Source: Ottelia alismoides
Lineage: Eukaryota; Streptophyta; Magnoliopsida; Alismatales; Hydrocharitaceae
NCBI GenBank assembly: GCA_037367405.1
Contig: JAZKJV010005764.1
Location: forward strand, 248,001 to 312,000
DNA length: 64,000 bases
Direction: 5' to 3'
Every line of letters starts with the position of its first letter. Within the stretch, counting starts at the first letter, position 1. Of this stretch, positions 11,166 through 22,450 are shown one piece after another. The position numbers and the translations under genes were made by a program. The notes below the pieces were generated by a model that made no database searches, was not told the DNA's origin, and saw only the letters and a list, made by a program, of their open reading frames with translations.

Positions 11166-12479
11166 GTGCAGTGGGGAAGTATGCAGTGGGGAGCTCGTCG
11201 CAACGGGGAAGTTCGTCGTAGCGGGGATTTTCGTCGCAGCAGGGTTGCTCTGATAAGGGACGTTCGGAGCAGGGGGGCGATGGGTCCTTTGCAGTGGGGA
11301 GGCGTCGTGCCTTCGTGGCGTGGGGCCGCTCGGAGCAGGGTGGCGATGGGTTGTTCGCAATGGGTTGGCGAGATGAAGGTCAGAGCGGGAAAAGGGGGTT
11401 TCACAGCGGGGAAGGGGGATGCTGGATGGTGCGGGTGGCGCAGTGCAGTTTGCTGGGGGGGGGACAATGAGTGGGTGCATGTTTCCCACAAGAAGCCGGG
11501 GGAAAGATGCTTCCTCTGTGGTGTTCGGGGCCACGTAGCGTCTTTCTGCCCTGTCCCGCCGAGGTGTTTTTCCTGCAGGGGAGTGGGCCATCATAGAGCC
11601 ACATGCAAGTTTGTTTTCGAGCGTGGTTTCGGACGTGTTGTCGAGCATAGTTCCGAAAGGTAGCCAATGCAGCGGGTTTACGCTCCTGTCGATGGTCGCC
11701 GGGAGCAACGTAGTTATGCGGCGGTGGTTGCGGGAGATGTGCAAGATGTTGGCACCCATGCAGTGATCAGCTTCACTCTGAGAAAATGCATCTCTTTGGA
11801 AGTTCTGAAGGTCCATCTCACTGATTTCTTTGGGTTACGGTTCTCGGGGGACGTGGTGTCACTCGGTGATCGTCGGTGCTGTGTTCGTGGCCTCTCTTCA
11901 GTACAGAGAGACCGTCTGCACTCGAGTGGTGGGGTGGACGATGTTATCTGGCGACCTCTCCGATTTGCAGATGGAGCTGTATCAAACTCGGTGAGATGCG
12001 TTGTGAAGGTGCGTGTGTTCCCTTCCTGTCCTGTTCGGTTTTTTGTTTGGTGTTCCCTCCGACGATGGGGCTCAGTGCTCGCGGTGCTTGAGGATGGACT
12101 GACACCGGGTTCGGATCCAGATGTCACGCTTTTGCTGATGGAGTGCAGTAAGTCAGTTTTGGGTATTCCCAGAGACTCCATCTTCTTCGCGACGTTGGAT
12201 GTTGGACGTTTCTGTTTCCGGGTGGAGGTGCAGGTCTTGGAGCCCCCGCCTGCGCCGGAGGCTCCGGTGTTGTCCGACGTCGCTTCGCCTTCTGCGTCGA
12301 CGGTTGGGCTTCCGAGGTTCACATCGCATGGTTCGAGGCACGAGGACGTTTCGTTGCGACCTTTTGAGGTCAGAGATTTGTCTATATATTGGGGCCTGAC
12401 GGAAAAAGGCGAAAAAAGCGCGAAAATCCTCCCCTCGGGTCATGTCCCTCGTCGCCCCAAACTTCTCTTTGCCTGCTGA
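11166..12479 (+). pseudogene. LINE A2 ORF1, one premature stop
   Basis: RNA-binding ORF1 protein of the LINE. One frame runs from 11166 to 12479, interrupted only by TAG at 11661-11663. Two intact CCHC knuckles lie at about residues 113-145, CFLCGVRGHVASFC and CFSCRGVGHHRATC. An RRM-like region follows (DVGTHAVISFTLRKC, SLGDRRCCVRGLSS, RRWGSVLAVLED). A frame change near 12450 moves the Ser/Pro-rich C-terminal part into the frame 12442-12873, and the basic GKRYRRW motif follows near 12970. Whether the first in-frame ATG is the true start is unclear because the beginning is repeat-like. Confidence 0.8.
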
Positions 12480-15213
12480 GGTGGCAGGGTTGATGCCCTC
12501 TCTCCCTTCAGCGCCCGTCTCTTTGGCTCCTGGTCCTGGGATCCTGCTCGAACACGCAAACCCTTCTGCATCCCATTCCTTGGGGGATCTAAACCCGTTT
12601 ACCTCTTTCTTCTCGGGCCATATGGGCTTCTCGGACCCCTTCGCAAGCTCGCTGTTCTTGGGCCGGGTGTGCTTCTCGGATCCCAAGGCGTGCTCGCCCC
12701 AATTGGCATCGTGTGAGATGGTGCACAATTTTGGGGGGTCCTGCGGCAAGGCTGTCGATCTCCCTCCGGAGCTGCCGCTCTGCATCAGTGCCCCTATGTT
12801 TTCTTTTGTGGGTTCCTCGCGCCAATCCGCCTCGTCTTCCGCTGGTGCTCGACCGGATGTGGCCGAGGATTAGAGTGATCAGTATCGAGACGCTCACCCT
12901 TCTACTGCATCACTGGTGGAGTACCCTGCGGAATGTGGTTTTCGTCTTGATGAGGGGGCTGGCGACAAAATGCCTGGTAAGAGATACAGACGTTGGCAGA
13001 GATCTCGGCCTCGACTCATTGAGCCTCAGCCGTGCTCGGATCTAAAAGCAAGCATTGCGGAGGTCTCCGGTGTGATCCACATTCAGGGACCGTACCCATG
13101 TTCTAAATGAAGGTTCTCTCATGGAACGTTCGGGGACTAGAGGAGCTGGACAAGAGGAAAATCCTTGGTTCGCGTTTCATTGAATGGAGTTGTGATGTTG
13201 TCATGCTGCAGGAGACAAAGCTCCAATCCGTCTCTGATGTTGTTTGGAGATCCTTTGACGCTGGTGGCATTGATGAGTTCAGAGCGCTGGATGCTGTCGG
13301 TGCCTCTGGAGGTTTACTTGTGGCATGGAGGTCCTCTGCCTTGACTTACAGCTCAATGCTTCGCGGGAGACACGTTCTCTCTGTTCTCTTGATATGCGTC
13401 AAATCCTCAGCACCCTTGGCGATCTTGTGTGTCTACGGCCCTTGTGATTGTGTTCGGCGGAGGGAGTTGTGGGAGGACTTGCAAGAGGCGAGTAGAACCT
13501 TTGAGGGTATCCCCTGGCTCGTTGGGGGGGATTTCAATGTTACTCTACGAACAACGGACATACCGCGCTTCAGGGGAGGCCAGGACCCGGGCTCGGATGA
13601 GTTTGCTGACGCTATTGATTCCATGGCCCTGGAGGTTATGGACGCGGGGGGCTCGACTTACACTTGGAGGAGCTCCAACTCTCGCTCTCGAATTGGCAGA
13701 TTTTTGGCTTCGGCAGAATTACTTGAAATGTTCGCGCTGTCCTCTGTGATAACTCGCCCGAGAACCTTGTCCGACCATTCACCGATACTCTGGGACTCCG
13801 GGGCCCAACCGCAGAGGGATTTCTTTAGATATGAGAAGAGCTGGTTGTTGGAGGAAAATTTTAGAGAGATGGTGGTGTCGCATTGGTCCAACGTGGAGGT
13901 TTCTGGTTCGACCGCTTCTAGATTAGTGCAAAAGTTGGTGTCCTTACGCACGCGGTTATGTTATTTCAAAAAGGATTCCAGAGCTGCCAGGTTTGCCGCC
14001 AGGTTGGAGGCTGAGGCGGTGGTTAGCAGCCTTGACGCGCAGGAGGATCTTAGGGAGCTCTCGGGGGATGAGCTGGCCACACGCTCGCTGGCTCACGAAA
14101 TAATTGCGGCTGGAGATCAAAAGCGCATCACTGAATGGAGACAAAGGTCAAGAAATACATGGCTCAAGGAGAGGGATGCAAGCACGGCTTTTTTCCATCG
14201 CATAGCTAGCGGGAGGCATAGGTCAAATTCTATGAGATCGGTTATGGTGATTGGTGTACGCGTGGAAGGTGACAGACAAATGGGGAAGGCGATTGTGGAT
14301 CACTTCAGAGACTTCTCGTCGATGAGGCTGACACGGCTTTGGAGGTGGACGGGGTTTGGGGCTCCCTCTTTGCTGACCTCTATGATTGGGGTTTTGACGC
14401 AGGCTGTCTCTTTGGAGGAGTTGAAATCTGCGGTTTAGAGCCTTAATGCGGATGGGGCTCCAGGCCCCGATGGCTTCCCTATTGCTTTCTATAGGGATTT
14501 TTGGGACCTCGTTTGCGAGGAGGTTTTGGAGGTCATCTCGGAATTTGGTGTGGGTAATGCTGGTTTTGAGAGAATAAATAAATCCCTCATCTTTTTCTTC
14601 CAAACAGTTCGGCGGCGGAACACATTGAGGATTTCCGCCCCATTGCACTATCAAACGTCCTCTACTTGATTGTGGCGAAGGTGTTCGCTTTAAAGCTTAG
14701 CCGTGCTCTAAAGACTATTATATCTCCGCTCCAATTGGCCTTTGTCCCGGGCAGGCACATCTCGGACTGTCTGATCCTTGCCTCGGAAATCATTGCGGAC
14801 TGGAAAAGGAGGGGTAAGGCTGGTGTTTTGTGGAAAGTGGACTTTGCAAAAGCCTATGATACTTTGGATTGGAAGTTTCTCTGGTTGGCTATGCAGAGGA
14901 GAGGCTTCCTGAATCTATGGATTTCTTGGACGAAACGCTGTGTTACGACGTCATCCTTTTCAGTCTTGGTAAACGGCCGCCCGGAGGGTAGTTTCTTCCA
15001 ACCGCGTAGGGGCGTGCGACAAGGTTGCCCTCTGGCACCCCTGCTATTCGTCATTGTTGCGGATGTACTGGCGCATGTTGCATGCCGCGTGATTGATGGT
15101 GGCTTTTCGGCGGGCTACTCGCGGGATGAATCGAGGATCCCGCTGCTGCAGTACGCGGACGATACTATTTTTTTCATTGAGGGGGTGCTGAGGAAGCCTC
15201 GGGAATGTCCATG

Positions 15214-15428
15214 CAAGGCCCTAAATGTCGGTTTCGGTCACCATTTCGGTATCGACCAAAACAGAATTTCGGTGGAATTTCGACCGGCATTTCTGTCATT
15301 TCGGTCATTTTTTGTACTAGGACCCCCATATTTCGGTCATTTCGGTCATTTTGGTCGAATTTCGATTTCGACTGGATATCGATATTCGACAGAAATTCGA
15401 CCGAATTTCGCTGAAATTTGAGGCCATG
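15214..15428. mobile_element. hAT-type MITE, 215 bp, inside LINE A2
   Basis: It is flanked by a perfect 8-bp duplication TGTCCATG at 15206-15213 and 15429-15436, as made by hAT transposases. The ends are imperfect inverted repeats: CAAGGCCCTAAATGTC at the left, and CATGGCCTCAAATTTC when the right end is read inward. The interior is rich in TTTCGGTCA / GAAATTCGAC motifs on both strands and encodes nothing. Deleting element plus one duplication restores the LINE sequence as judged from A1. It is non-autonomous and needs a transposase from elsewhere. Confidence 0.85.
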
Positions 15429-16098
15429 TGTCCATGGCATTAGATCTATTCAGTGAACTCTCTGGGCTCTTCAAGAATGTGGATAAATCAAAGGTTGTCC
15501 CCTTCGGTTTGTCGGAGGTCGCGACAATTGCTTGTGGCCAGGCTTTAGGCTCGGAGTGCAGCTCCCTTCCGATCGACTATCTTGGGATGCCTTTGATGGT
15601 GGGAAGAACAAAGCTGAGGGATTGGTTACAGGATGTCGAGAAGCTTGAAGCCAGGCTTGCGGGTTGGAAGTCGGCCATCCTTTCCAGGGGGGCGGCGGTT
15701 CTCTTAAAGGCGGCACTATCCTCGATCCCCATGTTTTTCTTGTCCACTCGTTGCATGCCGAAGGGGATCCGTAGTCGTCTTGAGAAGCTAATGCGTAAGT
15801 TCTTATGGGGCAGGCACGGTGGTGAATCGGGTGGGATGCACCTCATTGAGTGGGATGTGATCACGCTTCTTAAAAAGGCGGGGGGCCTGGGAATCTGGAG
15901 GCTGGACGAAATAAATGAGGCCATGCTTTTGAAATGGGCGAGCAGAGTTTGGGGCCCTGGTGAAGATATTTGCTGCAACCTTTTGCGTAAGATTTATGAT
16001 GTACTTGGTGCGCCGCCGCAGCCTGAGGTTCGTGTGAGGTCTTGCACACCATTCTGGAAGGGGATGATGGAGGTATTTTTCCATCATCACTCGTGTTC

Positions 16099-16208
16099 AG
16101 GCCGGTGCTCGGCAACGGGGAATCCTTCGCCTTTTGGACTAATGATTGGACGGAGGCCGGTGCTCGGCAACGGGGAATCCTTCGCCTTTTGGACTAATGA
16201 TTGGACGG
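16099..16208 (+). repeat. 55-bp tandem duplication in LINE A2 ORF2
   Basis: Two adjacent identical 55-bp units (16099-16153 and 16154-16208) begin AGGCCGGTGCTCGGCAACGG. The unit encodes the FAFWTNDWT region just before the zf-RVT domain. 55 is not a multiple of 3, so it shifts the frame. Confidence 0.9.
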
Positions 16209-17028
16209 ATGGGGGGGCCCTGAGTACGCGTTTCCCACGCCTTTTCGCTATGACTACTGATAAGAATGCGTTTGTTGCATCTTACTAGTCGGATGGTAAT
16301 TGGTTCCCCACTTTCTCCACAATTTTTTCGGACCAACGCCTCAAGGAATTTCTAATGATGCTGGATTCTTTGAAGGAGGTGGGAAGACTGTCTGCGGGAA
16401 GAGACCACTGGGTGTGGCGTAAGGGCACCTTTTCAGTCAAGAGGGCTTTTGGAGCGATATGCAGACCACCCCCATCGCGCTCGGACGATTTGCTTCGAGA
16501 TTGCGCTTTCCTTTGGAGTCTGGGCCTCCCTGAGCGTATTGGATTTTTTTGTGGTTGTTCAGAAGGCAGAGATTGATGACGAGAGACCGATGTGCTAGGT
16601 TTCTGGGCTCCATCTCTGATAGATGTCTCCTGTGCAATGAGGCACCCTTGATCACCTGTTCTTCAAATGTGCGAAAACGTATCCGATATGGGACGGGGCT
16701 GATCTGGCTTGGACGTGCACGACGGACCTAGCCTCTTTTTGCGGCTCCTTGGTGAGAAACAGGAATAGACCCCGGCGGGAGCTAATTAGACCTATTGCTA
16801 TTATCTGGGCCCTGTGGCTGGGCAAAAATGCGCTTCTTTTTTCTGGGCAAAGGTTCTATAAGGAAAATGTTTGGGTACACTCCGCAGGATTGGTGGGTGA
16901 TTGGGACCTTTAATTGTATGGTTTAGCTACTGTTTCTCTTTGTCTTTATTTGTTAGTTTTAAATAAAATTTGGGGCGAACACCGCTGAGTGTCTCCCCCT
17001 TTTTTGGTCTAAAAAAATCAATTTGTTA

Positions 17029-19140
17029 ACTCAACACAGACAACTAATCAGGCCTAGATGGCTTCTTGATGTTCTTTAAGGGAATTCTGGGACATGGTGA
17101 GAAATGATGTGGTCAACGTGATTATGCATTTCGGCAAGGGAACACTGGTTTTGATAAACTCAATCAAGCCTTTCTTGTGCTGATTGCAAAATGAGAGGTT
17201 TCTTGACATCTAAAGGGCTTTCACCAATTGCTCTATCCAATGCCATATACTCGATGGTGACGAAGTTCATAACGAATAGAGTAAGAGAGGTCATGGGACT
17301 ATTATAAGTTAAGTACAAACAACGTTCATACTAAGCAAGATGATGGTGGATACAATGGTCTTGGCTTCAAAGATTGCTATTGATAGGAGAATGAAGGGGG
17401 GCTAAAGCTTGATATGGATGGTTGATTTCTCCAAGGTCTATGACATCCTGCACCAACAGTTTATTTGGAGCTTGATCCAGACCTTTTGATAGCTTGGATG
17501 AAAAGATGAGTTGCTACCTTTTCCTTCACGGTTCTAGTTATTGAGAGGCCATAAGAAGGGTATGATCAACCATTGAAAGGAGTTCGACAGGGCTGCCCAT
17601 TGCTCCTTCCTTTTTGTACTGGCAATAGATGCTCTTGCTATTGCAGCACATCATTTAGTCTGGAAGTAGCATCCATGGTTTCTTTCTGTGGAGGGAGGGG
17701 TACAAGATGCCAGACATCTCTCGACTTCAGTGGATGTGTTTGGAGCTTTTCAGGCCTGCAAATTATCATAGAGAAGTAATCTTTTGTGCTTTCGATATGA
17801 TTAAAAAAGTAGCGGTGAGCTGTGGTCAGATTCTGGGTTTGTGAAGGGGGAAGCTTCCTCTGATCTATATTGGGCTGCCACTTACAAACGATAAATTGAC
17901 ATCTTTTGACTGGTGTCCTCTTATCAAAAAATGGAAGGAAAGATGGTTGGGGTGGAACTAAATATGCCTATCGAGAGGAGATGGACTTGGGCTTATGAAA
18001 TCCGTATTGTTAACTATCCCAATTTTCTTCATCTTTTTCTCTTTACAAAGTCCCTTTCGAAATAATGCAGCAAATAGAAACAATCATCCAAAAATTCTTC
18101 TGGTTTGTTTGGACATGGGAGCAGAGGTGTGGCTTGAGTGAAGTAGGAGACAATCAATCATCAGACTGAGGGTAGTCTGGGGTGACAAGGATGCGGGTTA
18201 TGACTAAGGCATTGCATATGAAATGGATAAATATGTATATGTAGAAACAACGAAAACCTGCTTCACCACCTTATCAAAAAGATATACAAAGTGAAAACTG
18301 GTCTAGCAGTGAAACATCCTTTATGTTGCGGGAAAACCATGGTCTTGATGTTACCTGAGACGGCCATGTTCTTGCGGCACGTCTTGGGAAATGGCAGATC
18401 AAGTTATGGACAGTCAACTAGATGAGAACAATTACTTTATGTGACAAGTTCGCCAAACTTTTTGTGTTGGCAAATAACAATGATGTGATATTGGAAGAAT
18501 GACAGACTAGATTGGGCATTGGTGCATATTGCGAGGGCTTGGAGTTCGTAGTTTGCCCTTGAGATGCTAGATTTTCTAAAATTGTGTTGGACCTTGGAAA
18601 TAGGGAATGGGTTTGTAGGGATTGATAGAGATCATTGGATCTGGTTTGATGTGGAATTCTTGGTGAAGAATGCCTATGATGATCCGGCTAGATTAGTGGT
18701 ACATGAGGTTTCAGTGAACGATTATTGTTGGATTTGGTGTGCACATGCCTTATTTGATTTGTTTATTTAGAGTTGGCTTTATACTGGTTGGTCGCAAATA
18801 CGTGATGTCCAATGTGTAGGAATGAAAATGAAAATATTCCTCACTCCTTAAAATGTAAATATGCAACATAAATACGGAATAATATGTGGGAATGTCTTGG
18901 ATGAATGCTTCAAACAACACAAGATTCTCATGCCCCGAGGCGACATATTGATTCATATTAACAAGGAGAGAGATCGTATGCAAGCATCTAGGGCATTTGG
19001 TTAACTAGAAATGCAACGGTTTTCATAGATGATTGGTCCTATATGGAAAACGGTGTAGCTCATGCACGCTCCTTATGGAAAGACTAGTCAACTTGCTTAC
19101 AATGTATTTAATTTTCTATTGAATAAGTAGCTTTTTTGGT
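17029..19140 (+). pseudogene. LINE host H1, fragment 3: reverse transcriptase to C-terminus, decayed
   Basis: It starts LNTDN then GLDGFLMFFK, the counterpart of LNADGAPGPDGF in A2. The Gly-Val-Arg-Gln-Gly-Cys-Pro motif lies at 17578 (GVRQGCPLL). The thumb (LPLIYIGLPLTNDKL, near 17850) and a stretch before the Cys/His domain (DRDHWIWFDVEFLVKNAYD, 18620) follow in order. There is no long open frame. The YADD site is unreadable. It is older than A1, A2 and B1, which are inserted in it. Confidence 0.75.
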
Positions 19141-19460
19141 GGGAGAGCTATGGCAGACGGGTTGGTGATGGCTTCAGAAATAGTGGCAGACTGGAAAAGA
19201 AACAAGGCCCGTGCTTTGGAAGGTGGATTTCTCCAGAGCATATGACTATGTCGATTGGAGATTCCTGTGGGTCTCACTAGAGAAATGAGATTCCCGAAGA
19301 CGTGGATTGCTTGGATCAAGCGGTGTGTTACAATTGCATTCCATGTTGTGCTCGTTAATGGTAGATCGGAAGGTTTCTTCCAGCCACAGAGAGGAGTCAG
19401 GAAGTGATGAACGCTGACTCCGCTTCGCTTTGTGATTGTGGTCAATGCATTAGCAATGAT

Positions 19461-20178
19461 TAGGGATGGCTATCGAGCCTAACGAGCCAGGGCTGGGCTC
19501 GGGCTCGAGCTCGGTGGGCTCGAAGCCCTTATCGAACCAGCTCGGGCTCGATAAGTCTTGAGCCGAGCCCTTTATCGAGCCTGAGCCTCTTATCGAGCCT
19601 GGTCTGGGCTCGAGCCTATTCAGGCTCGTTAAGGAAATAGGTGTTTTTTTGGTGAAAAGGTGTTTTGCCTGGGCTCGAACCCGAGACCTCCTTTTTAAAG
19701 ATCATCCACCTTACCAGTAGGCCACCATACGAGTTGTATATAAAAGTTAAATTATAATATATATTGTAACATTCTGCTTGTTGATAAAAAAGAAAAAAAT
19801 ACTAGATATCTAACTATAAACTAGATTAACATAGATAAAAGGTAGAAAATCCAAGTCTACAACATAGTCCACCCAAAATTGTTGTTACATAAACAACGTA
19901 AACACATAATCCACCATTAACAATGTTGCAAAACTAATACAAATACAAATAAAAATCATTGTAGTTTCACAAATAGAATATATATATATATTCCTTATCG
20001 AGCCCGTTATTGAGTTATCGAGCTGAGCAGTGCTCGGCTCGGGCTCGGCTCGATAAGCTATCGAGCCCAAAAATCTGGCTCGGGCTTGGCTCAATAGCTT
20101 AATGAGCCAAGCTCACGAGCCCTTATCGAGCCGAGCCCGAGCCTGGCTTATCGAGCCGTGACTCAATAGCCAGCCCTA
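19461..20178. mobile_element. Non-autonomous hAT-type element, 718 bp, in LINE B1
   Basis: The termini are TAGGGATGGCTATCGAG and, read inward from the right, TAGGGCTGGCTATTGAG. The flanks are the 8-bp GCAATGAT (19453-19460) and GCAACGAT (20179-20186), one mismatch apart. About 180 bp at each end are packed with GGCTCG/CGAGCC repeats in both orientations, forming long imperfect subterminal inverted repeats. The centre is AT-rich and includes a tRNA-like stretch in reverse. No transposase is encoded. Removing it rejoins the LINE B1 reverse transcriptase. Confidence 0.82.
19671..19724 (-). other. tRNA-like stretch with Pol III box A and box B inside the hAT-type element
   Basis: On the minus strand TGGCCTACTGG (19724-19714, box A-like) is followed 32 bases later by GGTTCGAGCCC (19681-19671, box B-like). 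This is normal tRNA spacing. The surrounding bases do not fold into a convincing full tRNA, so this is probably a SINE head or tRNA remnant captured by the element, not a working tRNA gene. Confidence 0.45.
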
Positions 20179-21036
20179 GCAACGATGATGAGGTTGGCAA
20201 TTGATGAGGACCGGTGTTTTAGATATAAGAGGGAGGGCATATCCATCCTGATTCTACAACATGTTGATGACACGGTGTATTCTTGGGGGCTAGGGAGGAG
20301 AAGATTCGAAGGGCATTGCTTATCATGGATATTTTTGGGGACATTTCCGAAATTTGACTCAATAGGGAGAAGTCAGTGGTGGTACCTTTTGTCCTTGCAG
20401 AGGATGAGTTGCGGCATGCAACTGAGGTGCTGGGTTGCCCCACGACGGCGTTGCCGATTACGTATTTGGGACTCCCATTGGTGGCAGGGAAGCTGAAGTC
20501 CGAAGATCGGAGGGTGTTGTTGGAAAGAGTGGGGGAGAGGCCGATAGGTTGGAAGGCGACGATGCTCTCAAAGGGAGGGATGTTGGTGCTTTTGAAGCAT
20601 GTTCTCTAGGCCATCATGATTTTCTTTTGTTCCACTAGATCGCTGCATGTAGGGGTACATGTGCTTATATTGAGACATTGATGAGGTGGTTTTTCTGGTC
20701 GGAAGGGCGACGCGGCAAGAAGGGTTTCCACCTGGTGGAATGGGGCAAGGTGACGTCAGTTAAGAGGAAGGGTGGTTTGGGGGTGCTGCGTTTTGGGAAG
20801 ATGAATAAAACGTTTATGGTGAAGTGGCTAGTACGAATATGGGGGAAATCACAGGACTTGGTATGTTGCTTGCTCAGGAAGATTTATGGTGTGACCATGT
20901 CGTTGGAGGTTGTCGTCCTATGGCGTCTTCCATCCTTGTGGAAGGGGATTATTGCGATTCTTTCGGAGATTGCCATTAAATTGAGACCAATGTCGGGGGA
21001 TGGCGCATGATTTCATTTTTTTGAGGGATGAGTGGA

Positions 21037-21232
21037 CGGGGGATGGGACGGTGGAGGAGCGACACCCACACCTCTTGAGGTTGGCGGGTGACAGCGAGGT
21101 GCGAGTGCAACAGGGATGGGCCTGTAGGGATTGGCGGGGGATGGGACGGTGGAGGAGCGACACCCACACCTCTTGAGGTTGGCGGGTGACAGCGAGGTGC
21201 GAGTGCAACAGGGATGGGCCTGTAGGGATTGG
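21037..21232 (+). repeat. 98-bp tandem duplication in LINE B1 ORF2
   Basis: Two consecutive copies with period 98, practically identical over their length, contain ATGGGACGGTGGAGGAGCGA. They cover the region after FLRDEWTGDG, the same part of ORF2 that is duplicated in A2. The period is not a multiple of 3. Confidence 0.9.
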
Positions 21233-21879
21233 GCTCCGACGTTTACGTCTGCATTGCCGGATCAGAGGGTAGAGGAGTTCTTGTCTCTACAGACAGAGCT
21301 GCTACAAAGCAACAATCCGTCTTCGGGAAGAGATCACTATGGTTGGGGAGATGGGAGTTTTACGGTGAGGAAGGCATATCGTTTTCTGGTGGAGGATGGG
21401 GTGTAGGTGCAGGAGGAGGTTCATGTGGCTCTTCATATTTGGGAAGATCCTCACCAAGGGTCGTCGGGGGCAGTTGCTGGGTTTGGAGGATGTTACATGC
21501 GATAGATGCGGGTTGACGGGGGAGGATGGGGATCATATATTTTCTCTTGCTCGTTCTCTGCTGAGGGGTGGAGTCGGACAAACATCACGTGGCTTGTGTG
21601 GAGTGATTGCACCACCTTTTGGAGAGATATTCGATTTGCCTACGGCTTTGGGCATGGGGATAGTTCGTACATGTTTGCGGTGGTATGGTCGATTTGGTGT
21701 GCAAAGAACAATGTCATTTGGAGGGGGCGTTACGCACTGAAAATGTAATGGGGCATTGTAGGGTACTTTGTGTATCATGGCAAATGCGATATGATGTAGT
21801 ACCTAAATTTTGATATTATATATATACACATACACACTGAGGTGGGTCCCAACTTGGGACGCTACCCTTTTTCTCAAAA

Positions 21880-22244
21880 AAGTAGCTTTTTGGTTGGTTG
21901 TACTTCTATTAGGGTGTCCACCATGTTTTTTTAAAACATTCATGCAATGTTTAAAATTGCATTCACAACAACGCATTAGCAATTTTAAGTATATCGAGGT
22001 AGGTTCTTTGTCATTAGACATGCATGACTTATGGTTTTTTTACTTATGAGTTTGTTCAGAATTTACTTGAGGAGCCAATAAATGAGTTTTACCGTGATGG
22101 AAGCTATGGAGGTGTATTAAGCCAATTCCTACTAGAAAGTTGATTGCGAGTTTTGTTTGTATTTCATTTTATCGGCAATATTTTGCATATTTTGACCATG
22201 TCATATAATGATTTCGCTTGCTCAGTAGAAAATAAGAAGCGATG
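21880..22244. other. Right flank of LINE B1; no gene
   Basis: It begins with the right copy of the B1 target-site duplication, so the DNA just beyond should be the 3' end or flank of host LINE H1. There is a T/A-run near 21928-21934 that could be its tail. The rest is AT-rich without coding signals. Confidence 0.4.
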
Positions 22245-22450
22245 TTTTTTTAAACCAAAGAGTATGAAACACTCATTGGTGCTTACCCGATCCAGTTAAT
22301 TAAAATTAAAGAACATTACAAAGGCCATGACTCGAGGAGAGTCCGCGTATGGTGAACAACATTCTCCACATAAAACACTCACTAGAAAAGATAACAACAT
22401 TCTGAGCCAACTAAAGTGCCCAAATCCCAGTAATAGCGGGAAATCTCTTA
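22245..22450 (-). mobile_element. L1-type LINE 3' fragment, inverted
   Basis: Read on the minus strand it gives the C-terminal end of an L1 ORF2 (ITGIWAL, then LAQNVVIFSSECF; compare LWLGKNALLFSGQRF in A2). A tail with GTAAGCACCAATGAGTGTTT and an A-run at 22251-22245 follows. The tail is a diverged form of the family-A tail. It is strongly 5'-truncated. I could not find a clear target-site duplication. Confidence 0.6.

Larger units (their letters stand above)
13107..16912 (+). pseudogene. LINE A2 ORF2: endonuclease, reverse transcriptase, zf-RVT domain
   Basis: ORF2 nicks DNA and copies the RNA into it. The ATG at 13107 is in place, 48 bp after the end of the ORF1-side motif. The endonuclease carries LSWNVRGL, QETK, GGDFN and SDHSP, all intact. 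The frame is open to 14438 (443 codons), where TAG interrupts the start of the reverse transcriptase. PGPDGFPIAFYRDFW, FAKAYDTLDW, GVRQGCPLAP and LQYADDTIFF follow, with a frameshift near 14600 and another just after the YADD motif. After the MITE the thumb continues from 15428 to 16288 (YLGMPLM, FLWGRHGG). The C-terminal Cys/His domain (CLLCNE, 16629) is damaged. A 55-bp tandem duplication at 16099 adds a shift. It is disabled but among the best-preserved ORF2 copies here. Confidence 0.88.
11165..17012 (+). mobile_element. L1-type LINE A2, near full length, inserted in H1
   Basis: It is flanked by the 16-bp duplication AAAAATCAATTTGTTA at 11149-11164 and 17013-17028. The 3' copy merges with the A-tail, so the last few A's are ambiguous. 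It contains ORF1, ORF2 and the family-A tail TGGGGCGAACACCGCTGAGT at 16971. It is about 5.6 kb without its inserted MITE (15214-15428). It is better preserved than A1, from the same family and in the same orientation. Its first 200 bp are built from short repeats around GCAGTGGGGA and TCGTCGNAGCGGGG, possibly 5' UTR or promoter-like sequence. Confidence 0.92.
19141..21879 (+). mobile_element. L1-type LINE B1, 5'-truncated, inserted in H1
   Basis: It is flanked by AAGTAGCTTTTT(T)GGT at 19125-19140 and 21880-21894, identical but for one T. It begins inside the reverse transcriptase (IVADWKRN, KVDFSRAYD-like, FFQPQRGVR), is split by a hAT-type element at 19461-20178, and resumes with RYKREGISI and an LQHVDD-like relic of the YADD motif. 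It then has TYLGLPLVAGKL (20460), FHLVEWGKVT (20728), RDHYGWGDGSFTVRKAY (21330) and CDRCGLTGEDGDHIF (21500). Its tail, GGTGGGTCCCAACTTGGGAC plus A-run, differs from family A but matches LINE B2. It is heavily mutated. Confidence 0.85.

Noticed and set aside
11714..12785. Long minus-strand frames across LINE A2 ORF1
   Set aside because: Antisense shadows of a GC-rich ORF1 whose sense strand has zinc knuckles and RRM-like text.
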